Counted from the first letter of the stretch, positions 48,056 to 57,665 are shown. The stretch: 64,000 nt of DNA from Asaia krungthepensis NRIC 0535 (GCF_025995175.1 NZ_BAPV01000001.1:95633-159632); one strand, 5' to 3'. Notes: generated from the letters alone by a model not told the origin. Made by a program: numbers and translations.

Positions 48056-48976
48056 TCATAGCGGGATCTGAAATTGCAGCCAGTAGCGGTCGCCCCGCGT
48101 GCTGTTTTGAACACCCATCTCATGCTGCCATTTCAGGGCTACCGCGTAGGGCGGTCTGAAAAACCAGATCAGTTGCGGACCGAGACCGTATTTGGCCAGG
48201 CGATTGCCATCCCCCACACGATGACCGTTCTGGACGTCATTGGTGAATTGCGAGGTGACGAACCCGTTCAGCCCCAGCCGCAATTGCGGCAGAGCCGGGC
48301 TCAGCATGTAATTTGCGCCGAAATCGATATTGATGACATTGCCCGATTTATAGTCCGTCGCGCCATTGCGGGCATTGATCTGCAATTCCCCTTCGGCCGA
48401 GACATCGAAGCGTTTGGTCGGCATCCAGGTCAGTGCGGCTTCCTGATTGAACCCGAAAACATGCGTGGATTCATTCACTAGATCCGTCCTGCTGAAGGAG
48501 CCGATCGGCATAAAGGCGCCCTCACCCAGATAGACGTGCAGTTTGGGCGTATGCCAGGACAGGTAGAGCGGTGCCAGGTAGAGCCAGTTCGGTCCAAACG
48601 CCGTACTCCCCTGACCGCCTGCACGCAGGGTCAGGCTGTTGATGGCCAGAATGGCGCTGCTCGAGAGCGTCGCGCCCAGAAACTCTCCGTGCCAGCTATG
48701 GAACAGGCGGGCTGCATTGGCGATGGCCGTGGCCCTGAAACCGGGAACCGACGATTTCCTGCTGGTGCTTGAATAGGCCCCATTCGGGTTCACCACAAAA
48801 TAGTCCTGCCAGTAGGTCTGGCCTGGCGGAGGGGTGAGCGCAGGATAGATGGTCTGAACACCCGAGGCCCAGTTGGTCTGCCCGCCCTCAGTTGCCCGGC
48901 TGGCGGGTGTCAGCGCGCCGATGACCGCCATCAGACAGACCGAGCGCGTGAGATGCCCTGTGAACTGCGTTTTCAT
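48056..48976 (-). CDS. Outer-membrane transporter-like protein (phenol MetA-pathway family)
   Basis: A 306-residue exported protein with a signal peptide (VCLMAVIGALTPASRA) and a beta-barrel pattern of alternating aromatic/hydrophobic strands ending in FQIPL. It resembles the family of proteins annotated as outer-membrane transporters for aromatic compounds (PF13557). The start at 48976 has GGGGGATCAG just before it. Substrate is unknown. It lies back to back with the AraC-nitrilase cluster, across about 195 bases. Confidence 0.8.
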   Translation of the reverse strand: MKTQFTGHLTRSVCLMAVIGALTPASRATEGGQTNWASGVQTIYPALTPPPGQTYWQDYFVVNPNGAYSSTSRKSSVPGFRATAIANAARLFHSWHGEFLGATLSSSAILAINSLTLRAGGQGSTAFGPNWLYLAPLYLSWHTPKLHVYLGEGAFMPIGSFSRTDLVNESTHVFGFNQEAALTWMPTKRFDVSAEGELQINARNGATDYKSGNVINIDFGANYMLSPALPQLRLGLNGFVTSQFTNDVQNGHRVGDGNRLAKYGLGPQLIWFFRPPYAVALKWQHEMGVQNSTRGDRYWLQFQIPL

Positions 48977-49170
48977 CTGATCCCCCATGGTGATGCCGTG
49001 GGGAAAAAATCATCATGAGCGAGGCAGGTGGTTCTTGTCCGGGAGAGAGGATTTTCTTGCTGCGGGCTCGCGCTTTGTCCCTGGGCGGAACAATAACGAT
49101 ACCGCAACGTATTGGGGCGTGATATGGGCGGTTTCAGGCCAGATGGGGGCACGAAGGGAGGGCAGGGAGC

Positions 49171-50157
49171 ATGCCGCTCGTCATGCAAAGCTATGATACG
49201 CTGGGTCTGTCGCCACGGGCGGGTCTGGAATTCTGGCAGGATGTCGTCTGCCGGTCTTTCGTCCCGCTGGAATGCCGCGCTCAGGGGGCAGGGTTCCACG
49301 GGGCGGTAAGGCGCCTTGAAATGGAGGCGTTCAGCCTCACGACTGTCTGTTCCGGCGCGCAATCGGTTGCCCGAACGCGTCGTCTGATCAGCGCGGCCGG
49401 GGAGAGCCATTATCTCGTCAGCCTCGGCGTGACCGGCAGGGGGCAGGTTATCCAGGATGGACGGGAAGCCATCGTGACGCCCGGCAGTTTCGCCCTCTAT
49501 CATACCGACAGGCCCTACACGTTGCGCTTCAATGAGGATTTCGAGCAGATCATCCTGATGATGCCGACTGAGGCGCTGGACGCCCGGTTCGGCCATGCGC
49601 CGGGCCTGACCGCCACAGTGATGGACGGGGCCAATCCGCTTTGCGGTCTGGCTGCGTCCTTTTTTCACGGGTTGACCGGGATCAGCCGATCCCTGCCGGA
49701 TCTGCTCGTCCCGCGCCTGACCGCGCAGGCGGCTGAACTCGTGGCCTCGATGCTGATCGCCTCTGGATATCGTTCAGGCGCGCCGACGTCGCATCGCCTG
49801 ACCATGGGGCTCCAGATACGCAACGCGATAGAGACGAAGCTGCGTGATCCTTCTCTGGGGCGCAAGGCGCTGGCCGAGCAGTTTCGTATCTCGACGCGCT
49901 ATCTCGATGACCTGTTTGCCGATCAGGGCATGGGCGTCTCGGAATACATCATGAAGCGTCGTCTTGAGTGGGCGCGTGAGGCGCTCGCCGATCCTTGTCG
50001 TGATCGCTACCAGATCGGCGAGATCGCAGCGATGAGCGGCTTCGTCAGCCAGGCGCATTTCAGCCGTGTCTTCGCTGCGGCCCATGGCTGCGCGCCACGC
50101 GCCTTCCGTCTGGCCAGCCGTGAAACCCGAGAGACCAAGGGGCTTTCGGATGGCTGA
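49171..50157 (+). CDS. AraC-family transcriptional regulator
   Basis: A 328-residue regulator with a cupin-like sensing domain (RRLISAAGESHYLVSLGVTG, GSFALYHTDRPYTLRF) of the AraC_binding_2 type, and a C-terminal double helix-turn-helix (SLGRKALAEQFRISTRYLDD; IGEIAAMSGFVSQAHFSRVF). The next two genes on the same strand are a nitrilase and an aldoxime dehydratase, so it probably activates them, as NitR does in rhodococci. The effector is unknown. Confidence 0.92.
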   Translation: MPLVMQSYDTLGLSPRAGLEFWQDVVCRSFVPLECRAQGAGFHGAVRRLEMEAFSLTTVCSGAQSVARTRRLISAAGESHYLVSLGVTGRGQVIQDGREAIVTPGSFALYHTDRPYTLRFNEDFEQIILMMPTEALDARFGHAPGLTATVMDGANPLCGLAASFFHGLTGISRSLPDLLVPRLTAQAAELVASMLIASGYRSGAPTSHRLTMGLQIRNAIETKLRDPSLGRKALAEQFRISTRYLDDLFADQGMGVSEYIMKRRLEWAREALADPCRDRYQIGEIAAMSGFVSQAHFSRVFAAAHGCAPRAFRLASRETRETKGLSDG

Positions 50158-50294
50158 ACGCCTGCCTTGCATGCCGGATATCATGAGGCATGTTTTGCTT
50201 CCGTAGCGGACAAGACAGGTGATCGTTGCGCTCTAGGATCGATCCTGTGCCGGGCTCTCCTGTCCGGCTGGAGATCTAGTGACGGAGCGGAACA

Positions 50295-51323
50295 GTGAGC
50301 CTCAAGCACCCTCGATACAAGGTCGCTGTCGTACAGGCAGCCCCTGTCTACCTTGACCTCGACGCCACCATCGACAAGACGATCGCCCTGATCGATGAAG
50401 CCGCAGCGAAGGGGGCGGCGCTGATCGCCTTCCCCGAGACATTCATCCCCGGCTATCCGTGGCATATCTGGCTGGACAGTCCCGCCTGGTCCATCGGGAG
50501 CGGTTTCACCGGGCGGTATTTCGACAACTCGCTGGCCTATGACAGCCCGGAGGCCGATCGCCTGAGGGGCGCGGTCAAGCGGGCAGGAATCACCGCCGTG
50601 CTGGGTCTGTCCGAGCGTCAGGATGGGTCGCTCTATATCGCCCAATGGATCATCGGCCCCGATGGGGAGACGATTGCCACCCGACGCAAGCTGCGCGTGA
50701 CCCATGTGGAGCGCACGGTCTATGGCGAGGGCGATGGCAGCGATTTGGCGGTCCATGCCGTGCCGAGTCTGGGGCGCGTAGGGGCGCTCTGTTGCTGGGA
50801 GCATATCCAGCCCCTCACGAAATACGCGATGTACGCCCAGAACGAGCAGGTGCATGTGGGTGCCTGGCCAAGCTTCTCGCTCTATGAGCCCTTCGCCCAT
50901 GCGCTGAGTGCCGAGGTGAATATTGCTGCCTCACGCATCTATGCCGTGGAGGGCGGCTGTTTCGTGCTGGCCCCGTGCGCCGTGGTCTCCGAAGCCATGA
51001 TCGAGACATTATGCACGACGCCTGAGAAGCGGGGTCTGCTCAAGGCAGGCGGGGGCGCTGCCCGCGTCATTGGCCCGGATGGGCGCGATCTTGTCGCGCC
51101 CCTTGCGCCAGATGAAGAAGGTCTTCTGATCGCCGAGATCGATCTGGCCGCGATCCCGATTGCCAAGGCTTCTGCGGACCCGATCGGGCATTATTCGCGC
51201 CCTGATGTGACGCGCCTCCTCTTCAATCCGGTACGGGCGCGCCGTGTCGACTACATGCGCCCCCGTGACCCCGACCCGGTCGAGGCAGGCTCCTTCTGCG
51301 TTCCACCCGGCCTGGAGGATTGA
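50295..51323 (+). CDS. Nitrilase (nitrile aminohydrolase)
   Basis: A 342-residue carbon-nitrogen hydrolase that turns nitriles into carboxylic acids and ammonia. The catalytic triad is visible: Glu in LIAFPETFIPGYPWH, Lys in ATRRKLRVTHVERTVYG and Cys in VGALCCWEHIQPL. The length and the CWEH motif fit true nitrilases rather than amidases. The start is GTG with GGAG upstream. The aldoxime dehydratase gene follows three bases after its stop and could supply its substrate. Confidence 0.94.
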   Translation: MSLKHPRYKVAVVQAAPVYLDLDATIDKTIALIDEAAAKGAALIAFPETFIPGYPWHIWLDSPAWSIGSGFTGRYFDNSLAYDSPEADRLRGAVKRAGITAVLGLSERQDGSLYIAQWIIGPDGETIATRRKLRVTHVERTVYGEGDGSDLAVHAVPSLGRVGALCCWEHIQPLTKYAMYAQNEQVHVGAWPSFSLYEPFAHALSAEVNIAASRIYAVEGGCFVLAPCAVVSEAMIETLCTTPEKRGLLKAGGGAARVIGPDGRDLVAPLAPDEEGLLIAEIDLAAIPIAKASADPIGHYSRPDVTRLLFNPVRARRVDYMRPRDPDPVEAGSFCVPPGLED

Positions 51324-51325
51324 GG

Positions 51326-52375
51326 ATGGAAAGCGCCATTGCCCCCCATCTTCGTTGCCCCCGGCATGATCCTGACCTCAATCCGCGCCGCATAAGCGAT
51401 GATTTCCTGCCGCCTTTCCCGGCCTGGACGGCGAGGGACAAGACGGAGCAGGACCAGAGCGTCATGGGGTATTTCGGCGTGCAATGGCGCGATCCGGCGC
51501 TCAGGGAGGCCGCAGATCGTCTGCTCGACACGCTGGCACAGCGGCTGGCCGGATCTGCCGTCAATGTGGAGCGGGCGATTTTCGAGGATGGGGCGGGATA
51601 TGCCAATGCCGTGCTGATCGGCTATTGGCCGGACCCTCAGGCCCATGCCGGATGGTGGCGTGTGCAGCAGGAATGGTGGCAAGGGCAGGCCTGTGCGCTC
51701 GGTGGGCTTGGGCTGTATCGGGAGGTTTTCCTGCCGCGCAGTACCCATCTGGAAACGCTGTTCAGCGCGTCGGACCGGCTGGAGGGCATCGGAGTGATGC
51801 TGGGCGGGCGCAGCGCTGAGCCCATTCAGGAACATGGTTATTGGGGCGGGATGCGCGACCGTTTGCCCGCCAGCCAGAAGGAGGCGTTCGCAGCCTCCGG
51901 AGGGCGGGAGATCGTGCCGATCGCGCCGGGTGCACGGCTGGTGATCGGGCATGAGGGCCTGGCCCTGATCCGGTCCGGTCAGGACTGGTCGGATGTGATC
52001 GGGCAGGAACTGGCGCTCTATCGGGACCGGATCGAACCAACGCTGCGCGCAGGCATGATGTTCCTGCGCGATAAGGGGGTGGAGATCGGCTGCTATTTCA
52101 ATCGCTACATGCAGGTGGATGAAACGCGGGGAGGCAAACCCTGCCGCAGTTTCGGCATGAGTGTCTGGCGCGATCTGGCCTCTCTGGAGCATTGGGCCGA
52201 GCATCACCCGACCCATAAGGCGATTTTCGGCGATTTCCTCGAAGTGGTTCAGGCGCTCAGAGGCATCCTGAGCCTGCGCCTGTTCCATGAGGTGGCCGTC
52301 CTGCAATCCGACGCACAGATCTACGAGTATCTCGGCTGTCATGACCGTACCGGTATGCTCAACGGATTGGCATAG
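51326..52375 (+). CDS. Aldoxime dehydratase (phenylacetaldoxime dehydratase type)
   Basis: A 349-residue haem enzyme that dehydrates aldoximes to nitriles. Family features include a WWRVQQEWWQGQA region, GIGVMLGGRSAEPIQEHGYW, a likely proximal histidine in HHPTHKAIFGDF and the distal histidine in LRLFHEVAVL. The ATG at 51326 follows GGAGG. It is tightly linked to the nitrilase, so an aldoxime is expected to pass through a nitrile to an acid. No flavin or ferredoxin gene is nearby, consistent with the haem acting directly on the oxime. Confidence 0.92.
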   Translation: MESAIAPHLRCPRHDPDLNPRRISDDFLPPFPAWTARDKTEQDQSVMGYFGVQWRDPALREAADRLLDTLAQRLAGSAVNVERAIFEDGAGYANAVLIGYWPDPQAHAGWWRVQQEWWQGQACALGGLGLYREVFLPRSTHLETLFSASDRLEGIGVMLGGRSAEPIQEHGYWGGMRDRLPASQKEAFAASGGREIVPIAPGARLVIGHEGLALIRSGQDWSDVIGQELALYRDRIEPTLRAGMMFLRDKGVEIGCYFNRYMQVDETRGGKPCRSFGMSVWRDLASLEHWAEHHPTHKAIFGDFLEVVQALRGILSLRLFHEVAVLQSDAQIYEYLGCHDRTGMLNGLA

Positions 52376-52463
52376 GGTGCCCTGCCAAGGACAGGCCCAT
52401 GAGTCCGAAGCAGCGCGATCAGAATCTGGGCGAGGGGGGCAGTGTGCCACTGCCCGCTCCCTC

Positions 52464-53432
52464 TCAGCGGGTCGGAAAAGTTTCGCCCACCATCGATTCG
52501 CTCAACTTCCAGAGTCCCTCGGCCCGTGCCGGATCGACGGCATAGGCGCGCACGCCGGGGATGGTGATGCCGAGGGGCTCGTCATCGGGGACAATGGCGC
52601 TCACGCTGCAATTCTCGCCGTAGCGCCCGCCAATGGCCTGCGGATCGGCTATGGTTGCCGCCCAGACTGCGCTTGCCGCGCCTTGCGGGATGGATTTGAA
52701 AACGAAGGGCGGTCGCCCGGCCTCGGCCTCCTGCCGGTTGATCCCTTCGACCATGGCCTCGATTGCGCCCTCGGGCATGTGGCGTACGAGTTCCGTGGCG
52801 ATCCCGCCGGGATGCACGGCCATGGCCCGGATATCACGGAGCTTGTGTCGCGCATCGAGCGCGACGGCAAACAGGATATTGGCCGTCTTGGAACGGCCAT
52901 AAGCGCCGAACGGTGTGTATTCGGTGCGCTCGAAATTCGGGTCGTCCAGATCGACATCGTCATAGCGATGCCCGGCAGAGGACAGCATGATGACGCGCCC
53001 GCCTGGCTTCACGAGGGGCATGAGCCGGTTCACGAGGACGAAATGCCCGAGATGATTGGTCCCGAACTGCGTCTCGAACCCGTCTTTCGTATATCCCAGC
53101 GGTGTTGCCATCACCCCCGCATTTGCGATCAGCGCATCGAAGGGAAGATCGGTGGCCAGAAGACGATCGGCACAGTCACGCACGCTCGCCAGATCTGCGA
53201 GATCGAGGGGTGTGACACTGAACAGGGCGGGGTCGATCATGTGTGTGGCCTGTCGGGCCTTGGCGAGATCACGCGCCGTGCCGACAACCTGTGCCCCATG
53301 GGCGACCAGCGCCCGGGCGGTTTCGACGCCGAGCCCTGCTGAAACGCCAGTGACAAGATAGCGCTTGCCGGTGAGCGACACCCCGCTGAGCACGTCATCG
53401 GTCGTCGTCTGTGCGTTGAGAGAAATGGACAT
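52464..53432 (-). CDS. SDR-family oxidoreductase
   Basis: A 322-residue short-chain dehydrogenase. The cofactor motif is VTGVSAGLGVETARAL. NAGVMATPLG and the catalytic YGRSK (YxxxK), with Ser in MLSSAGH, are present. It resembles retinol-dehydrogenase-like members that use NADP. It diverges from a tetR-type gene over two operator-like sites and is probably repressed by it. The ATG at 53432 fits the family start. Confidence 0.92.
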   Translation of the reverse strand: MSISLNAQTTTDDVLSGVSLTGKRYLVTGVSAGLGVETARALVAHGAQVVGTARDLAKARQATHMIDPALFSVTPLDLADLASVRDCADRLLATDLPFDALIANAGVMATPLGYTKDGFETQFGTNHLGHFVLVNRLMPLVKPGGRVIMLSSAGHRYDDVDLDDPNFERTEYTPFGAYGRSKTANILFAVALDARHKLRDIRAMAVHPGGIATELVRHMPEGAIEAMVEGINRQEAEAGRPPFVFKSIPQGAASAVWAATIADPQAIGGRYGENCSVSAIVPDDEPLGITIPGVRAYAVDPARAEGLWKLSESMVGETFPTR

Positions 53433-53490
53433 GAACGGCCTCATGGGCAGAAGGCGCCTGCATCTTGCCGGCCGACAGGACACAAGCTAA

Positions 53491-53533
53491 ACGGAAGCAT
53501 ACTCCGCTTTTCATATACGGAATCATATTCCGT
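53491..53533. promoter_or_regulatory. Two operator-like sites between SDR and TetR genes
   Basis: Two 17-base sites of the form ACGGAAnCATAnTCCGn lie 26 bases apart (start to start). The one at 53517-53533 is a perfect inverted repeat, ACGGAAT-CAT-ATTCCGT. The one at 53491-53507 is ACGGAAGCATACTCCGC, imperfect. They sit between the divergent start codons, where a TetR-type repressor would bind to control both genes. Confidence 0.75.
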
Positions 53534-53554
53534 TTAACAAGAGGGTTCTCTCCG

Positions 53555-54130
53555 ATGACCGACACCCCCAAGGCGCGCCGTCCGCGCTCCGATGGGCAGC
53601 GCAGCCGCCTGGCGCTTCTGGCTGCAGCGCGCAGTGCCTTCATGGCGGGGGAAAGCGATATCCGCATGGATGCCATTGCGTCGCGTGCCGGGGTCGGGGT
53701 TGGGACGCTCTATCGTCATTTCGCCGATCGTTCCGCCCTGATCGAGGCGGTTTATGCCGATGAACGCGATCAACTCGTGGCGTCGGCTCCGGTTTTGGCC
53801 GCCCGCCACAAACCGCTCGAAGCGCTGCGCCAGTGGATGCAGCTCTTTGTGGCTTATGCCGCGACCAAGAAGATGATGACTCCGGTGCTTGAAACCGTGA
53901 CCGGCGGCGCGGCCTCTTTGCATGAGCGCTCTGGCGCACCGATTATCGACGCCATGCAGCGCCTGACATCGGCCTGTGTCACGGCAGGCGCTCTGCGAGA
54001 CGATATCGATCCTATGGACATGCTGCGCGCGGTCTACGGGGTCTGCACGATTGCCGGAGACAGGCCGCAACAGGCCGTCCAGTTCATCGATATCGTTCTC
54101 GCTGGCGCCCGTCCTGGAGTAACGCCCTAG
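53555..54130 (+). CDS. TetR/AcrR-family transcriptional regulator
   Basis: A 191-residue repressor. The N-terminal helix-turn-helix reads SDIRMDAIASRAGVGVGTLY followed by RHFADRSALIEAVYADER. The ligand-binding part contains a helix bundle (QLFVAYAATKKMMTPVLETV). The ATG at 53555 gives a standard start; a further in-frame stretch upstream is probably untranslated leader. It likely controls itself and the SDR gene. Confidence 0.93.
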   Translation: MTDTPKARRPRSDGQRSRLALLAAARSAFMAGESDIRMDAIASRAGVGVGTLYRHFADRSALIEAVYADERDQLVASAPVLAARHKPLEALRQWMQLFVAYAATKKMMTPVLETVTGGAASLHERSGAPIIDAMQRLTSACVTAGALRDDIDPMDMLRAVYGVCTIAGDRPQQAVQFIDIVLAGARPGVTP

Positions 54131-54176
54131 GAGGGCTGCCTGCCTGCCTGCCTGGCGGGCCGGGCGCAGTAGGCGC

Positions 54177-55010
54177 TTATTTCATGGGGAAGCCGAGCGC
54201 GCGCAGGGAAGACAGTATCGTATCACGCCCATGCAGGGCTGCCCGTGTCGCGATTCGTGCTGCCATGGTTTCGGACCATAGCCTCGGCGGCAGGCCCTGC
54301 TCCTTCTGGAAATCACCGTCGCGCGCGTCATGCAGTGCGATCAAGGATGCCTCATCCGCGACGCCATAATGCTCGTGATGGAGCACGACCGGCTGTGGCA
54401 GGCGTGGCTTGACGCTGGCCGGACGAGACGGGTCGGGATAGCCGACGCAAAGCCCGAAGACTCCGATGCAGCGTGCGGGAAGGCCGAGTTCGCGAGCGAC
54501 TTCTTCGGGATGGTTGCGCAAACCGCCGATATAGACGGTTCCCAGTCCCGCAGCCTCGAGCGTGGCGACAGCATTCTGGGCAGCAAGAGCCGTGTCGATG
54601 GCGGCCAGAAGCGTCAGCTCGGTATAGTCGAGCGCCTCGTGGCCCTGGCCGCTCGCGCTGGCAACCCGCTCGAGGCGGGAGAGATCGGCCAGCCACACGA
54701 GGAAAACCGGGGCCTGGGCGATGTGGGCCTGGTTGCCACAAAGCTCAGAGAAGCGGGCCCGCCGCCCGGGATCGCGTAGCGCGACGACGCTCCAGGCCTG
54801 GAGGTTGCTCGAGCTTGGGGCAGATTGTGCGGCAGCGACGGCAGCTTCGATGGTGCCCTCGGGCAGGGTGTCGGGCAGATAGGCGCGCACACTGCGATGG
54901 GTCAGCAATGAGTCGAAGATATCGGTCTGTGCAGCGGGTGTCTCTGCCAGCTCCGGGGGAGGGGCGGTACGATACCGTTGCTGCCAGAGGGTGGTGAGGC
55001 GATCGGTCAT
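54177..55010 (-). CDS. NADPH-dependent nitroreductase family protein
   Basis: A 277-residue flavin enzyme of the NfsA/FRP group. FDSLLTHRSVRAYLPDTLPE, QSAPSSSNLQAWSVV and ALAAQNAVATLEAAGLGTVY are the family motifs for FMN binding. These enzymes reduce nitro compounds or quinones. The ATG at 55010 follows GGAG. It lies downstream of tetR with convergent orientation and about 45 bases between stops. Confidence 0.92.
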   Translation of the reverse strand: MTDRLTTLWQQRYRTAPPPELAETPAAQTDIFDSLLTHRSVRAYLPDTLPEGTIEAAVAAAQSAPSSSNLQAWSVVALRDPGRRARFSELCGNQAHIAQAPVFLVWLADLSRLERVASASGQGHEALDYTELTLLAAIDTALAAQNAVATLEAAGLGTVYIGGLRNHPEEVARELGLPARCIGVFGLCVGYPDPSRPASVKPRLPQPVVLHHEHYGVADEASLIALHDARDGDFQKEQGLPPRLWSETMAARIATRAALHGRDTILSSLRALGFPMK

Positions 55011-55081
55011 GACGGGCTCCACTTGGGGCCCGTCCTTGAAGGAGCAGGACGCAGCCCGTGGCGCACCTGCCCGACGGGCCT

Positions 55082-55633
55082 TCAGGCGGGGTAGGTTAGG
55101 AGTGAATGCAGCGGTACGTCCAGCTTGTCGCGGCCGCCCAGACCATCCAGCTCGACCAGAACCGAGGTGCCAACCACTTCGGCGCCAACATTCTGTAGCA
55201 GCCTGATCGAGGCGGAGAGCGTGCCACCTGTGGCCAGGAGATCATCGAGCACCACCACGCGCTGGCCTGGCTTTACGGCGTCTTCCTGGATGTGCAGTTC
55301 GTCCTGACCGTATTCCAGTCCGTATTTGAGCGCGATGGTCTTGCCCGGGAGCTTACCAGGCTTGCGCAGCATGATGAAGCCGCAACCCAGGCGCATGGCG
55401 ACCGGAGCGGCGGTCAGGAAGCCACGGCTCTCGATTCCTGCCAGCAGATCGGGCTGCCACGGGGCGATGGCGCGTGCGAGGCGGGCAGTTGCGATCTGCC
55501 AGGCATCGGCATTACGGATCAGGGTCGAGATGTCGTAGAACAGGATGCCCGGCTTGGGGAAATCCGGGATCTCGCGAATATACTTCTTGAGATCGAGTTC
55601 CGGCTGGTCGCCGTGCGTCACGTTCTGGGCCAT
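55082..55633 (-). CDS. apt: Adenine phosphoribosyltransferase
   Basis: A 183-residue enzyme making AMP from adenine and [23 protein letters not shown] is the usual opening and [20 protein letters not shown] is the PRPP-binding motif. A CAGGA site precedes the ATG. Purine salvage in the cytosol. It is about 70 bases upstream of the nitroreductase gene and could share its transcript. Confidence 0.96.
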   Translation of the reverse strand: MAQNVTHGDQPELDLKKYIREIPDFPKPGILFYDISTLIRNADAWQIATARLARAIAPWQPDLLAGIESRGFLTAAPVAMRLGCGFIMLRKPGKLPGKTIALKYGLEYGQDELHIQEDAVKPGQRVVVLDDLLATGGTLSASIRLLQNVGAEVVGTSVLVELDGLGGRDKLDVPLHSLLTYPA

Positions 55634-55728
55634 GGTCCTGCTTCTCTTCCCTGGTTTACTGGAGCATCAAAAGGCGCGGCATCTAGCCGCTTCGGGTCGC
55701 AAAAGTAAATGTCGGGCCGCCCCAAGGC

Positions 55729-56097
55729 TCAGCCCTTGGGCGCCTCTGCCGCCGTGATCGCCTCGAGCAGGGCGGCGCGTCGGAATGGCTTGGGCAGGAT
55801 CACGGCACCCGGCACCAGATCGTCACGCGACGAGGAATCGTCGAAATCACCCGAAATCAGGATCACGGGCAAAGCAGGGCTCGTGTCCCTCAAGCGCAGC
55901 GCCAGTTCGGCTCCAGAGCTGCCGGGCAGGTTCAGATCGGTGATCAGAAGACCGGGCATGGTGTTTGCGGCCAGAGCGAGCGCCTCGCTGGCCGAGGCTG
56001 CGCGCGACACGCCCCGGTCGAGGGTGGAGAGAATCGTTTCAACGATAAGGGCAATGGAATCGTCATCCTCCACAAGAAGGACAGGCGAATCGGGCAT
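55729..56097 (-). CDS. Single-domain response regulator
   Basis: A 122-residue receiver domain with no output domain. The acidic pocket is in VLLVEDDDSIALI, the phospho-accepting aspartate in GLLITDLNLPGSSG (about residue 53), the switch Ser in VILISGDFDD and the lysine in ILPKPFRRA. No histidine kinase lies nearby. It starts about 30 bases after the Bcr exporter gene and is probably cotranscribed with it. Confidence 0.92.
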   Translation of the reverse strand: MPDSPVLLVEDDDSIALIVETILSTLDRGVSRAASASEALALAANTMPGLLITDLNLPGSSGAELALRLRDTSPALPVILISGDFDDSSSRDDLVPGAVILPKPFRRAALLEAITAAEAPKG

Positions 56098-56127
56098 CTC
56101 TCAACTCTCCACCACGGGCGTTGCCGA

Positions 56128-57435
56128 TTATTCGGCAGCCGATACGGATTTGTGGCCGTGAGGACGCAAAATGGCAAATACGCCCATCATCAGAGCCGCA
56201 AACAGCATCAGCGCGGCCATAGGCATGGGGGTATCCGCAGGGAGGAGCCCGATAGCCGTGCTGGCCAGTGAACCCAGCGCGTATTGCATGGTTCCTGCAA
56301 ATGCCGACGCGCTCCCGGCAAATTGAGACTGGTTGCTCAAAGCCCCCACCATTGAATTGGGGCCGATGATACCGGTCATGCCCAGGGTAAGCATCATGCA
56401 GCCCACAATCGGGATCAGCATGATCGGGCGGATGTGATGGTTCGGGCCCAGATACTGCTCTGCCAGCATCACGACCACCAGAAGCGCGATGGCGCCGAGG
56501 ATCGCTATGACAAGCGCCCAGCCGAGCATGGCCGACGAACTGACCCGCCCGACCAGGGCGCCGTTGATCTGTGACGAACCGATCATGCACACCGCGAACA
56601 GGCCGAACAGCATGCCGTAATGGGCGGGGGTGAAGCCGAAGATATGCTCGAACACGGTGGGAGCGGCCGTGAGATAGGTGAAGGACAGGAAGCCGCAGAA
56701 ACCCCAGACCAGAGCATTGGTAATGAAGCAGCGCTCACGCGCGATGAAGAGATAGCGGTGCAGAAGCGAGAGCGGCCGCAACTCGCGACGGCTCTCGACA
56801 GGCAGCGTTTCGGGAAAGGCACGCAGCAGGAACAGCACGCACACCCCGCCATAGACGGCCGACACCCAGAATATGGCCCGCCAGCTGATATAGTCGAGCG
56901 CAATCCCGCCCAGCATCGGAGCAAGAATGGGCACGATCCCCTGAATGAGGATCAGCTTGGACATGAGCTTGGCAGCTTCGTTCCCCGTCGAGAGATCGCG
57001 TACGCAGGCACTCGGAATCACGATGCTTGCCGAAGCCGCGATGGCGGCCACGAGCCGGAAGACGCACATCCAGCCCATGGTCGTGGCCATGGCGCAGCCT
57101 ACGCTGCCCAGCGTGTAGACGATCATGCCAAGCAGCATGGGAATGCGTCGCCCGAAGCGGTCGGCCAGAGGCCCCATGCTGATCTGCCCGATCGCCAGAC
57201 CGACCATCCAGGCCGAAAGCGTCATTCCGGCACTGCCTGCAGGGGAGTGGAGCGACTTTTCGAGCGCCGGGAAGGCAGGAAGATAGATATCGGTCGAAAC
57301 CGGACCTACCGCCGTCAGGAACCCCAGAAGCAGGGGAAGCCAGCCAGGCATGACGACGGGAGCGGCCCGGGCAGGGTCGCCCCGCAATCCGGTGGCAGAG
57401 TTATCAGAAAGAGAAATCCCGTCGGGAGAGGCCAT
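56128..57435 (-). CDS. Bcr/CflA-family multidrug efflux transporter
   Basis: A 435-residue major facilitator with twelve predicted helices. GPVSTDIYLPAFPALEKSL is the family's opening and MGPLADRFGRRIPMLLGMI is the MFS motif A loop. The C-terminal half has further helices to FAALMMGVFAIL. It would export drugs such as bicyclomycin or chloramphenicol, or metabolites. The ATG at 57435 follows GGAG. Specificity is not evident. Confidence 0.92.
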   Translation of the reverse strand: MASPDGISLSDNSATGLRGDPARAAPVVMPGWLPLLLGFLTAVGPVSTDIYLPAFPALEKSLHSPAGSAGMTLSAWMVGLAIGQISMGPLADRFGRRIPMLLGMIVYTLGSVGCAMATTMGWMCVFRLVAAIAASASIVIPSACVRDLSTGNEAAKLMSKLILIQGIVPILAPMLGGIALDYISWRAIFWVSAVYGGVCVLFLLRAFPETLPVESRRELRPLSLLHRYLFIARERCFITNALVWGFCGFLSFTYLTAAPTVFEHIFGFTPAHYGMLFGLFAVCMIGSSQINGALVGRVSSSAMLGWALVIAILGAIALLVVVMLAEQYLGPNHHIRPIMLIPIVGCMMLTLGMTGIIGPNSMVGALSNQSQFAGSASAFAGTMQYALGSLASTAIGLLPADTPMPMAALMLFAALMMGVFAILRPHGHKSVSAAE

Positions 57436-57665
57436 GAGGCGCTCCTGCTGGATGATGGACTGCAAGATGGTAGGCTTATGCCCTGTGTCAGACAGGTGCC
57501 GCGCTCTTCAAGCGCATCATAAAGAAGGCGGTTTTTGGACCAGTCTCTGGCAATGACCTGTCAGATATCGCAGCGCTCAGGTTTTTCAATGACTTTTTTC
57601 AATCTTGTCCGGGACTTTTTTCGCTGAAGAGCGGCCCAAATGATGCTTGAGGGGCTACAGGCGTT

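Noticed and set aside
51251..52450. 399-codon minus-strand frame opposite aldoxime dehydratase
   Set aside because: Aldoxime dehydratase motifs are on the plus strand; the antisense product is Arg/His/Pro-rich without a recognisable domain.
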